Source of the DNA: Polytrichum commune
Taxonomy: Eukaryota; Streptophyta; Polytrichopsida; Polytrichales; Polytrichaceae
NCBI GenBank assembly: GCA_950295325.1
Contig: OX485807.1
Coordinates: forward strand, 9,701,001-9,761,000
Reading direction: 5' to 3'
DNA length: 60,000 nt
The notes beneath the pieces were generated by a model, which saw only the letters and a program-made list of their open reading frames with translations, made no database searches and was not told the origin of the DNA. Shown here piece after piece: positions 1-10,084 of the stretch. The translations under genes were made by a program, and so were the position numbers. The first letter of the stretch is position 1. Every line of letters starts with the position of its first letter.

Positions 1-289
1 CTATTGACCTGTGATGAAGAAAACAGTAGGTCCATCAACTTTACCACTGCATCACAAATCTGAACCCAACGCTTATGCAACAGTGGAAACAACAGAACCA
101 AGTGATGCAACCAGATAGTCTCTCAAGTTAACCTAGTTTGAACTCCAATCGACACAGTCGCAGATCACATACACTTCTGACCTGCTTAATACTATTGCTA
201 GGAGTAACTTACCTAGACCTATGTAGTTAGCACAACGCGGGGACTCCTGACAGATGTCAGAAACCAAAACAGCAACTCGGAAATCTATT
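1..289. other. Unassigned leading segment
   Basis: No gene, RNA or repeat boundary could be supported in this stretch. It leads into the tandem array that follows and may hold a more diverged part of it. Confidence 0.4.
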
Positions 290-1400
290 ATGCAATACAC
301 AGAAGGCATACTCAATCGAGGTATAACTGTTGGGAACCAAGAGGCAATAGACTGTTGGGAAACGGCATCCGGTTCGCTGTCGGCCAGAGACCACAAGGAT
401 CCCTCAATAGCAGCAACTTTCGAAGACAATGAACGAATGTGTCATGGAATCGCTGGTTTACCACACCAGAGTGGACAACAATTTAAACACCGTGCATCAA
501 AAATTGCTTCTGAGATTCATTCAATCTTCCTTTCGTGCTGGCTCAGGGACTAACCCGAGACACGATTCAAAATGAGCCCCACTGTCCCTCTTATCGCATT
601 CCTTGCACACAATCAATCGCTCAATTTCCGTCGGCTATGGCCATAACCAAAATACACGGCAGCGTAAGACGAAGTCAGAATACCTAAAACTCGATCGAAA
701 GTCTAACCAAAGAGGCAGCACACTGATTCGAAATGAAATCCGGTCCGCTACCGCTCACAAGCAGCAACGTTGCCTCAAAAGGCTGTGGAGTAATGTTTGA
801 TATGGTCACATGGTTCACCACAGCAAGCTCTCACCAAATGGATAACAAGTCAACTACTTGGAAACCAACATCAAGCATTGCTCTCGAGATTCATTCCATA
901 TTCCCTTGAAGCTGGGCACACGATTCTCAACGAACCCAACCAACTGTCCCCCTATCCCACTTACCACACACAAGCAGCACGCCAGTTGCTCAATTTATGT
1001 AGGCTATGGCCACAACTAAGACACGACATGTCGACAACATAGTCGATCAAAAGTCTAACCCAAGAGGCAGCAGACTGATACGAAACGACATCCGGTCCGC
1101 CATCGGCCATGCACTGCAATCATGTCTCAAAAGCGCCATCTTTCGAAGGTTGTGAAGAAATGTTTGATATGATCAAGTGGTTCACCACACCAACTCACGC
1201 CAGAGTTGATAACCAATCAACCGCTCCAGAGTAACAACATCGAGCATTACTTTCGAGATTCGTTCAAAATAATCCCTTGGAACTGGACCAAAACACGATT
1301 TACAATAAGCCTAACCAGCTATCCCTCTATCCCACTTGTAGCACACAACCACTATACCAGTTTCCCAAATCCTGGTGGACTATGGCCACAACCAAGACAT
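290..1400. repeat. Diverged tandem repeat, three units of about 350-370 bp
   Basis: Three successive stretches share the same ordered landmarks. GAGGCA followed by an ATCCGGT block occurs at about 341, 712 and 1064. A 'GAGATTC(A/G)TTC' block and a 'CTATGGCCA' block end each unit, at about 637, 1005 and 1379. Spacing is therefore about 371 and 352 bp. The units look roughly 70-75 percent alike by eye. Short open frames inside are interrupted in each unit and are not conserved between units, so I read this as an old tandem array, not a gene. Confidence 0.6.
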
Positions 1401-2323
1401 GACTAAGACAGGTTACTGTTTCTAGACCAAAGGAAAGAGGTGAGCGCAAACCTAGAAGGAGTGACGCTTGCAAGAGGAGGGCCAACAGAAGACAGCACTG
1501 CACCATCATCCTGGGCGTCGTCATCTCTGATAGCCTCAACTGCCCGATGATTGCCCTCCTCCTTACTTCGATCTCCCAGTCTCTCAGCAGGTCGGAATCC
1601 AGAAGAATCCACAAAATCCCTCAGACCCCTTGCTCCTCCATCTTCAATTTCTCCCTCCCACCTTTGCAATGCAGTTAGACCGACGTCGGCCAACTCCAAA
1701 CCAAAACCTACAGAGAGCAGTAGCAGCAGCGTACACGAAAGCCACTTCCTCGATCCCCCGACTCGCTCCCCCTCTCTAGTTCTCTCCTGCAAGACAAAGC
1801 TCACGCATGTGCGACAACACCCACCACACTCCCCAATGTGATCACAATTCGCATAGCGAGCTGGAGATGTAATAAAGCACTTGGGAGGACACCGGTCACC
1901 TTGGCAACTCAAGCTCGCCCGAATGATTCCGTGAAGCGTTGAGCTGGGCGAGCGATTGATCTAGCGCCGGCCCTTGGAAACCGACACGACAGTGGAATTA
2001 CCGGATCGGCGAGCTGGATGAGAGTAGTCTAATACTTATTAATAATAAGTTGCAGGGGTGGGTAGTAGTAGATTGAAGTCGCAAGTAATTATGAGGCCTT
2101 CCCAACGGCACTCGTGATCCAGACCTTAACCGAGGAGGACGAAGAAATAGGTTAGCTCCCAGACATTGTAGGGTAACTTAAGTTAGTCGATGCGAACGGG
2201 AGGCTACAGAGCTACTCCACAAGCTTAGTGGGCTACGACCAGAACCTGCAACGAAGCCAATGGTGGGGCTAGCAGGCACACACCAGAAGTGGCTGCCTAG
2301 CTTCATGAGGCTCCCTCCACCCG
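1401..2323. other. Moderately GC-rich stretch without a supported gene
   Basis: This segment is more GC-rich than most of the window. It carries a 170-residue minus-strand open frame at 1403-1912 that begins at TTG, not ATG, and has no recognisable domain. A small palindrome of ACTTATTA type lies near 2033-2048. It could contain an exon or promoter of an unseen gene, but nothing in the sequence decides this. Confidence 0.3.
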
Positions 2324-3205
2324 CCCCACCTAGCTAGTTAACCCAACCAACCCTGCCTATACACATGATACGCTAAGCAAAGCAAAGCAAAGCAAAGGCA
2401 TGGCATTCCCCGCACCACCGTTGTGGTTCCCACCACCTGTACGGCGAGGCAAAGCGAAGGCGAGGCGAAGGCGAGCATTCGGTGGTGGTGGCCACATAAC
2501 ATTATCAAGCAGTGTGTATTCGTTTGTTCGTTCATCTTGAGAATATAACCATGGGGTGTCCCGATCTGTATGCAAGGAGACTCAAATTAAGTCTGAATAT
2601 GCCTAGTTAACAGAAGCCCCACCTAGTTAACCCAAACATGCATGCCTGCCTACCTACCTGCACACATGATACGTTTCGCAAAGGCATGGCATTCACCGCA
2701 CCACCATTGTGGTTCCCACCACCCGTACAGCGAGGCGAAGCGAAGGCAAGGCAAGGCAAGGCAAAGGCAAAGGCGAGCATTCAGCGGTGGTGGCCACATA
2801 ACATTATTAAGCATTGTGTATTCGTTCATTCGTTCATTCGTTCATGTACATCTTGAGAATATAACCATGGGGTGTCCCGATTTGTGTGCAAAGAGACTCA
2901 AATTAAGTCTGAATTTGCCTAGTTAACAGAAGCCCCACCTAGTTAGCCCAAGCTTGCCTACCTACCTGCACACATGATACGTTTCGCGAAGGCATGGCAT
3001 TCACCACACCACAATTGTGGTTCCCACCACCCGTACGGCGAGGCGAAGCGAAGGCAAGGCAAGGCAAAGGCGAGCATTCGGCGGTGGTGGCCACATAACA
3101 TTATTAGGCAGTGTGTATTCGTTCATTTGTCCATGTACATCTTGAGAATATAACCATGGGGTGTCCCAACATAATGCAGGAGACCCAAATTAAGTATGAA
3201 TCATG
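2324..3205. repeat. Tandem triplication, unit of about 293-316 bp
   Basis: Three head-to-tail copies begin with CCCCACCTAG at 2324, 2617 and 2933. Each runs through 'ACACATGATACG', 'GGCATGGCATTC', a 'GTTCCCACCACC' block, a purine-rich GGCAAGGC/GGCGAAGG run, 'GGTGGTGGCCACATAACATT' and 'CCATGGGGTGTCCC'. Copies two and three are closer to each other than to copy one. Unit length varies mainly through short GCAAA, GGCAA and TTCATTCG slippage tracts. The open frames here are repeats of one another and look non-coding. Confidence 0.75.
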
Positions 3206-4305
3206 TGGACCACATCAACAAATGCACACTGTTTAATAATGTTATGGGAGAGCAAATTTTGGTTTTTACGCCTCACCTGGTTCACCAATTCCGGACTCCG
3301 CGGTGAGAGGCAAAAATGAAGGCATACACCTTCATGTGCGAGGCCTACAAATTAGCTAATGTATGAGTTATGTTTGTTGATTATCCCATTTTAGTGTGCG
3401 TGGTACTAATTCCCAAAACATGCACTATTTTCCCAAAATTCAAATTTAGTGAGGGCTTAATTTTTTACAAATTGATACTAAATTTGTGAATACAAGCTCA
3501 TTTACCATGCATTCCACGAAAATTAATGTGTGCTCTGCAGTGTTTGTAGAGTGCATAATTTGTTTTGGTGAGCTCAAAGAGGTTTCTTCTTTTTATTTTT
3601 TAGCCAGCGCCACTCAAACCCGAGGCATCTCCTAACACTATGAAACCAAAGAGGGCTTGCATAGAAAGTTTCCAACCCTTTGACACTTTGGGCTCCCATC
3701 AAATTGCATGCACCACTTAGTTAGAAGAATTAGCTAACAATGTGATTTAGTGAGAATCAACTAACTCATCTACTACATTGAATACGATAATTAATGTCAC
3801 TTACTACTTGAATTTACACATTTCTATTATTTTTTTACTTTTAATGTAAATTTTCCCAAGTAAGTTGTTGATGTTCTATAATGTCTAAACAACCAATTTA
3901 ACATTTGTTGGTAAAATATGAAATATACAATAAATAGATACATCATTGCGCAATTCCAAATAATAAGTGACATTGGATATCATATTTAGTGTAGTCATTC
4001 GATCTCACACGCGCACCCCCGAGTTATAACTAACCAAAGGTTGACCAAATTCAATAGAGGAGTCAAGGCTAACCAACCAAAGTTTTTCTCAACTCGCCCA
4101 AGTTTTGAGCATGTCAATAATTATGAACATTCTAATTTTGTGGCCCACACCACTTGTATTTCATAATAATGAATATGATGTCATATATTTAAAATATTGC
4201 AAAATATTATTATTTTCCTAAACATGAACATTGAAATGGAATTATAATATCATATTTATACTAATTAATATTTATTAATTGTATGCTAATTCAAGATTAT
4301 GTAAG
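3206..4305. other. AT-rich spacer
   Basis: No gene is visible. A single sequence resembling the CACTA-like terminal repeat described below lies at about 3967-3998 (GTGACATTGGATATC...TTTAGTGTAG). I found no convincing partner end for it. Confidence 0.45.
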
Positions 4306-5174
4306 AACTACACCATTTATGGTATTTAGTGTCACATACACTATTTGCAAAGGGTCAAGTGAAAAAATATCTACATCATGGCATTTAGCATAGGACATTG
4401 GGATACTTGAGATAATAAAATGTATTTTAGTATGCAAGGGGAAGATATTGTTGAGCATACTAATGACAAGTGTCGTGTGTTTACATTTTAGTGTGCAAGA
4501 GGAAGATATTCTTGAGCGTATTAATGTCAAGTGTTTTTTTGTGTACACTTTACTCAACTAGGTATACACCTCATATCATTATTGAACATACTCATGCCAA
4601 GGTATTAGTAAACTTAGATGAACACCATAGTCATGAGGTGACACCAGTGGTGAAGTTGTTGATCATTACACTAAATACACCAATTAGTGAGGATAGTATT
4701 AATTTAGGTGACACTCACAATCTAGCCAAATGTCAAATTTATTGAGTGCTAAAGTTGCTATTGAGTGACACTATATTCATGGCTATGGTAAATTCTATGC
4801 TCGCTTACCATAAAATTAATGTGTGTGTTGTGATTAGTGCATGCCACATGTTTGTCAGTGAATAGTGCCAAGTGCCAATACATTTAGTGATTAGTGCCAA
4901 GTGCCGGTACTTTAGTGAATAGTGCCAATTGATGGTACTTTCATACAAAGTGCCAATACTTTAAGTGAATAAGGCCAATTGCCGAGATTAACAATGCTTC
5001 ATGGTCTAAGACCTAAGATCTAATTCATAGCTTAAAGGAACTTAGTATCATCTTCACTAATTTTCCACGCTCACTTTTTGGTATGTTTAGCATAGCGTAA
5101 CCTAGCATACGCCTCAAAATATGGTAAGTGGCACTGTTACAAATGTGACACTAAATATCATAAATGTTGTAGTG
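4306..5174. mobile_element. CACTA-like non-autonomous element, 869 bp
   Basis: The ends are inverted repeats of about 30 bp at 4306-4335 and 5145-5174, agreeing at 27 of 30 positions. The right end, read inward, starts CACTACAACATTTATG; the left end starts AACTACACCATTTATG. CACTA termini are typical of the EnSpm/CACTA superfamily. The interior holds directly repeated blocks: TTTTAGT(A/G)TGCAAG with GAAGATATT occurs twice, and AGTGCCAA(G/T)TG motifs recur at 4865-4985. There is no transposase and no clear 3-bp target duplication. The 4420-4555 interior matches the reverse complement of the element at 24,798-25,083. Confidence 0.55.
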
Positions 5175-5714
5175 TGGTCCACCTTGTTGTGAAACAAAGA
5201 AGGTATGGGGGAAATGAGAGGCATGCATTCAAGGAAGAGAGATTGGGCTATTCATTGGTAAAGTAAAAAGTTAGTTAGCATTAGGGGTATGGATGAGTTA
5301 AGGTTTCTTCACAAATGCAAGGTCCATAAAGCTAGCTAGCTTCTCTTTTGATGGCTTTTATTTCAACCTAGAATTTAACTAGGTGATGCACATGTGGGAC
5401 TAATTAGCTCTCATATAGGTTAGCTAACTCAGATGTTAGCTAATTCTCTTCACCATGCAATGCATACACTATTCAACTACAATATCAGTGGTTACTTACT
5501 CTAATAGAAGCCTTAACCGGGAAGTGCATGTGGACCCTAAGAGTCGCTAGTACCTGACTTAAAATAGCTTGGATTGGGTTAGATTGGCTAGTAAAGGGTG
5601 GTTTTACATTAGGGCCCATGTTCAAGAAACGGGGGGGGGGGTCCAAAACAACCCATTGAAGCTTCACTTGCAATAGCAAATCTATGATGATGCATCAACA
5701 AATTGTCATATTGA
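5175..5714. other. Spacer with an 11-bp poly(G) run
   Basis: No gene is visible. A run of eleven G lies at 5631-5641. Confidence 0.45.
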
Positions 5715-6350
5715 AAATAAGACCATCCTTGATTTAGTTATGGTTATCATAAGTGCATGCTTGTTGATTCCTTAATTAAATCCATAAGTCCTCCCAATTA
5801 TGTTCACTATTGAGTGTGCAGTAGTTATTAACATGTGAAGACATAGTCCAATCTCTTATTAAACATGTATATTCATGGTGTTTGTTATACTATCCTCATT
5901 GAACCACACACCAATCAAATACAAGTGTCCGATTAGAAAATCAACCAAATAACACCTACATACCTTAATGGATTTTACTTTTAGACTCAACATTGGACCC
6001 AACCTTGAAAATTGGTTTCTCAAACTACGAGGAATGTTCTCGAGTGAGGGTTGACAAGATTTGATAGGAAAATGATGCCACATTAATGTCATTTCGATTT
6101 TCATATCTTGGACCAGACCCTAAGGAATGCAATTGTTATTCGGTTTCTTTTTGTAATCAAGCAACTACATTGATCGGTGTGTGGTTAGGTGAAGATTAAA
6201 GAACAAACACTATAAATACACACATTTAAAAGAGATTGGACCACATCTTCATATTTCATTAACTATTCCACACTCAATCATGAACACAATTGGGAGGACC
6301 TATGAATTAGCAAACGCACACATCCAATCACCATCCCTAAATAAGGGGAG
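5715..6350. mobile_element. Foldback (inverted-repeat) element
   Basis: The left part (about 5715-5970) and right part (about 6110-6350) are diverged reverse complements. Matching landmarks are CCTCCCAATT(A/G)TGTTCA, TAGTCCAATCTCTT against GGTCCAATCTCTT, and ACCACACACC(A/G)ATC. Related single-arm sequences occur at about 10,270-10,480, 42,780-42,990, 44,330-44,560 and 47,700-47,960. No coding capacity was seen, so this is probably a non-autonomous foldback or MITE family. Confidence 0.5.
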
Positions 6351-6943
6351 GCCCATTTTTCCATTTAATTTTGGATGATATTCCATCATAAGTTTTCCAA
6401 TGCAACACGGATCTGAAAATATAATTATGATCAATAGAAGACAAAGAACAAAAAAATCTAACCAAATAACATCCTCATTCTTTTAACTTTTAACTCTTTG
6501 GGTCCAAGTTTTGCTCTGGATTGATAGAAGGAGTTTCTTTGATCTTGGACCTTGGGTAGTGTAAAGTAGACATCCCTAATTTGGTTACTCCTCTTAATTG
6601 TACACCAACATTTGAATGCTATATGGCAAGGTGTGGTTATAAGAACGGATACCCAAAATACACGTGTTCAAAGGAGATTGGATTACATGCTCCAAAATAT
6701 GACAACTATTCTAGGCTCAATAATCAACACGATTGGGAAGGGAGGAGGCTATGCAACCATTTAACAAGCACATGAATAATTTTAATAAAATATGCATGTG
6801 AGCTCAAAAATTATGAGGAAAGTGGCTACAACCTCAATTTGGATGTGATAACTAACTCATGATAATCGTGTGTTTCATATCCTAGGAGAAGTGGGCCAAT
6901 CATAAAAAGAAAACCATTGAAGACGCATCTACCTTAGGGTTAG
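6351..6943. other. Diverged repeat debris
   Basis: Segments at about 6440-6560 and 6570-6770 resemble the arms of the preceding foldback element (for example CTAACCAAATAACATCC), suggesting a second, more decayed copy. No gene was seen. Confidence 0.35.
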
Positions 6944-8465
6944 TTTCCATGTAGGCCGCTCGCCCACTACATTCTAGATACTAGTGGGTCGGAGGTGTCC
7001 GCATGTAGTTAAGCACAACCCGCCATCCAACCACATTGTGGCGGTCCTCTAAAATGTGAAGGGTTGTGCACACAAGCCGCTAAACTTCTATGCGCCCACT
7101 AAAGAATCTCTAGCCTACAAGTGTTGGTCACTAAAGAATTAATACCCGGTTGAAGGCTTTAAGAAAACCAATATTGGTCTAGAACTCCATCCTTGGTGAC
7201 TGGGAGGAGGAGATTAATAAGTGGACATGGATTTAAGAAGACACGAGTAACTTAATGGGCACATACAAACCATTGCCCCACCATATTTCATCTACATTGG
7301 GCCACTTCACACACGAGATTGAGCGCCCGTGACCATTACACTTCAAGCACTCTCATTGGTGGAAAAGGTAGAGCCAATCCAAGTTCGCTTCCACAATACA
7401 ATTGAGGGACCAACATAGTACGTGAAAGCAATATGGATGTGAAGTCTACAAGGGTTCCTACATGGCATCGAATGGATCGTGTTTCATGGTCACTTAGATT
7501 ATCTTCAAAAACCACCTCTTGGAGGTAGGCCTAACAAAAACCCGGGCGACCACGACACTCCGAACGCTCACAACTGTTGGTTTATTCTAATTCATCATGG
7601 GTGAGGACTTGCGTGTATAGAAATTCATTGAAATGGCATTTGGTTGTGGGCCCGGTCACATGCGGCCTTTCACACTAAGCTCAATTGCCCGTGACCACAC
7701 TACATGATGTTGGAGGTGTGTTGGGACGGCCTTTGGACTCTTTCATTTGGATTGTCCCATATTTCATGGTCACGGCTCTCTTGACTCGTCTCGTGTGTGA
7801 AGTGGCCCTCCTCAGCGCCACTTCACACTCAAGGTTGAAGGCCCCTAACCATGGCAATGCAAGAGCTCTCTTTGGTCGAAAAGGCGGAGGCCGTCCAAGT
7901 TCATTTCACTCTAGGAGGTGAAGGCCTAAAGGCCCAAAGAAAATTTTGTGGATGAAAAGTCTACATGGGGTCCTACATGGCATGTCGTGGATAAGGGTGC
8001 ACGGTCTACTGGAATTTGCGTCAAACCCACCTCTAAGAGGTGGGCCTGACGCAAATTCCGGGAGACCATGAATTATTTTAATATTTTTTTCCAACATGAC
8101 AGATTTCAAGACACACAGCAAGGCATATTCTAGGACAAATTCTGGGACAAACAAACACCACCAAATAACTCTCTTAAATTAACAAAGTTTGAAACATATT
8201 ATATTAAACCAAATCCTCCCCTTTTTTTTCCGCCAACAAAATATGCAATGGTCCCGCAACATGGTCCATTCTCACTTCACACTATGCTTGAGGGCCCAAG
8301 ACTACATAAAATGGCTTTCCCAACACCTATGGTATGGCCTTTGGATGAGAGTCAAGGGTCCTCACCATTACAAGGTCATGGTTGTTGGCTCATGTGTGGA
8401 GTGGCCCTCCTCAGTCGTCACACCCACTAGAATCTGGTGGGCGAGCGGCCTACATGGGAACTCCC
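6944..8465. mobile_element. Terminal-inverted-repeat element with internal palindromes
   Basis: The sequence CCATGTAGGCCGCTCGCCCA near 6948-6968 returns as its reverse complement near 8439-8459. Both ends continue into a subterminal palindrome around CCCACTA...TAGTGGG. Inside are two diverged copies of a unit containing GGCC(T/A)AAAG-type blocks, 'CCTACATGGCAT' and then a short hairpin (7510-7560 and 8011-8059). No transposase is visible and no target duplication was resolved. A third partial unit lies at 9600-10,010. Confidence 0.5.
8011..8059. repeat. Near-perfect 23-bp hairpin
   Basis: The arm 8011-8033 (starting GGAATTTGCGTC) and the arm 8037-8059 (ending GACGCAAATTCC) pair at 21 of 23 positions around a 3-nt loop. 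Further weak pairing of GGTCT with AGACC extends outward. A related hairpin occurs in each of the two sister copies, near 7510-7545 and 9867-9907. Confidence 0.7.
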
Positions 8466-8816
8466 CCACCCCCACCGATCACCAGCATCGATCGACGGCA
8501 GTAGATTGGTGGGCTGGGAGAATGGGTCCACAGGAGGCGCCTAGGATTCCGCCGTGGTCGCCCGCAGAACGCCTTAGGATTCTGTCCCGACGCCTACAGG
8601 CGGCAGACTGCGGCCGTCCGGTACGCCACGTGTCGCGCATCGGAAGCACCCCAGGTCCCCAGGCTGCCCTTGTGCGGCGATCTACACCCGCATTGGCTGC
8701 AAGTCGCGCTCCTCGCTGCCCGCCCTGCCCTGCCCTGCCCTGCCAGGAAGCATGTAAGTTAGTGGCTGGGCTTTAGGTAGCTAGCTAGCTGTGGTGGGCT
8801 GGGCAGGGCATTGGTA

Positions 8817-9563
8817 AACTACACTAGACGTGGTATTTAGTGTCACTTACGGCCGCTTTAATTTACACCTAGAGGCCGGGCCGATTCCCCTCGAGGATGA
8901 TTGCATGAAATTTCAGCTTCTTTTGGGTTGGAGGCCAGCCTCAACTACACATTATGATAAGATTATCATGGGGGGTTAATTTTTCCATATGTAAAGGTCT
9001 TAGGGTCAAGAAGTTATGCCGATTCAATATATCTAGTATAATCCAATGGATCTAGTATAATATAGTATAGAGTTGTTCATATTTTCACATAATTCAATGG
9101 ATATAGCTCGCTTTAAAATCATATTTTATTAAAAGTAGTTTTCTTTTATTGAAATTTGACATTGGCCTTCCATTTTGGGTGCACCCAATTCAATGAGCTC
9201 GGGCCATGTCATACCATGCATTTTTTGACTAAAAAAATTCATACCACCAAATCGGCCCAGCCTCTAGGCGTAAAGGGGTTGGAGTCGATTTCAGCCTTTT
9301 GGCCAATCACAAGTGAGGATTTCAAGCCTCTTACACAACAAATTGGCCCGGCTTCTACGTGTAAAGCAACCCTTACTAGTTTACTGTTTACCGAACATCT
9401 AATCTTCTTAACAACCAAGGTGGAATTGGTTGTGTTGTTTGGACATCATAGAACGGTAACATCTTAACGTTATGTGGTGAAAATTTTACATTAGTCGTAA
9501 CAAGGTATAGGAACGTGTAACTTCGAAGAGTGAGTGACATTGAATATCGCATTTAGTGTACTA
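8817..9563. mobile_element. CACTA-like ends flanking a nested insertion
   Basis: The inverted ends at about 8817-8847 and 9532-9563 resemble the CACTA-like termini at 4306 and 24,798 (TATTTAGTGTCAC next to CTACAC). They agree with each other at roughly three quarters of positions. The space between them is largely filled by a hAT-like element, so this looks like an old CACTA-like copy with another element inside. Confidence 0.35.
8851..9374 (+). mobile_element. hAT-like MITE, copy 1
   Basis: The sequence starts GGCCGCTTTAATTTACACC and ends TCTACGTGTAAAGCAACCC, so its ends are inverted relative to each other. Its whole length is similar to the reverse complement of 25,647-26,206. Shared blocks include GGGTGCACCCAA, TTTACA(C/T)... 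with GGCCAAT(C)ACAAGTGAGGA, and ATCTAGTATAAT. There is no coding capacity. GGCCGC-type ends suggest hAT, but the 8-bp duplication expected for hAT is not visible. Confidence 0.5.
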
Positions 9564-9599
9564 CGTACATAACTCTAGGCGCCACCCATTTTCGTGTGT

Positions 9600-10010
9600 C
9601 CTTCTCCCCCTACCTAAGCTTACTTACAACATTGTGTTATCTACATGCGTTGCCTACTAGTTGTGGGTTGCTCACAAGCTTCTTACTCAGGGCCACGAGT
9701 TTGAAGGCACGTGGCCATTGCATTCTAAGAGCTCGCTCATTGGCCAAAAAGGCCGAGACCGTTCAAGCTCACTTCACCTTAGAAGGTGAGGGCCTAAGGG
9801 TCTAAAGAAATTATTGTGGATGAAAAAATTTGTAGGGATTCCTACATGGAATACTATGACTAATTTGTGTCAAGTCGACCTCCGAGAGGCAGGCCTGATG
9901 GAAATTCCAAATATCATGTCAATGATACGGCCTTTGGATGAGGATCAAAGGCCCTCCCAAGTACATGGTCACGGAACTTGGCTCATGTGTGAAGTGGCCC
10001 TTACTTACAT
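9600..10010. repeat. Third, partial copy of the 6.9-8.5 kb palindrome unit
   Basis: Blocks shared with 7685-8070 and 8330-8420 include CCAAAAAGGCCGAG, GTGAGGGCCTAAGGGTC, TTGTGGATGAAAAA, CCTACATGGAAT, a hairpin near 9867-9907, and GGCCTTTGGATGAG followed by GTGAAGTGGCCC. It is truncated relative to the element at 6944-8465 and lacks the outer inverted ends. Confidence 0.5.
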
Positions 10011-10050
10011 GATAAAGTTTCCAGGGTTTATTATTTTATTTATTATTTTT

Positions 10051-10080
10051 GGGGGTTTAGGGGGTTTAGGGGGGGAGGGG
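10051..10080 (+). repeat. Telomere-like, G-quadruplex-forming tract
   Basis: Four G runs of 5, 5, 7 and 4 bases are separated by TTTA, TTTA and A. The arrangement resembles the plant telomere unit TTTAGGG with extra G, and fits the pattern expected for a very stable four-tetrad G-quadruplex on the + strand. It is only about two to three units long, so it is not a telomere. Confidence 0.6.
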
Positions 10081-10084
10081 AGGT

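Noticed and set aside
1403-1912. 170-residue minus-strand open frame with several cysteines near its start
   Set aside because: It starts at TTG. The cysteine spacing (C-x-H-x3-C-x2-C) resembles part of a RING finger but the last Cys pair and overall spacing are missing, and the rest looks like the antisense of a low-complexity sequence.
8189-8776. 195-codon + strand open frame
   Set aside because: It runs through the end of the inverted-repeat element at 6944-8465 and a (CCTGC)n repeat. No domain, and no match between copies of the repeat.
10051-10080. True telomere or chromosome end
   Set aside because: Only two to three imperfect units, with unique-looking sequence on both sides.
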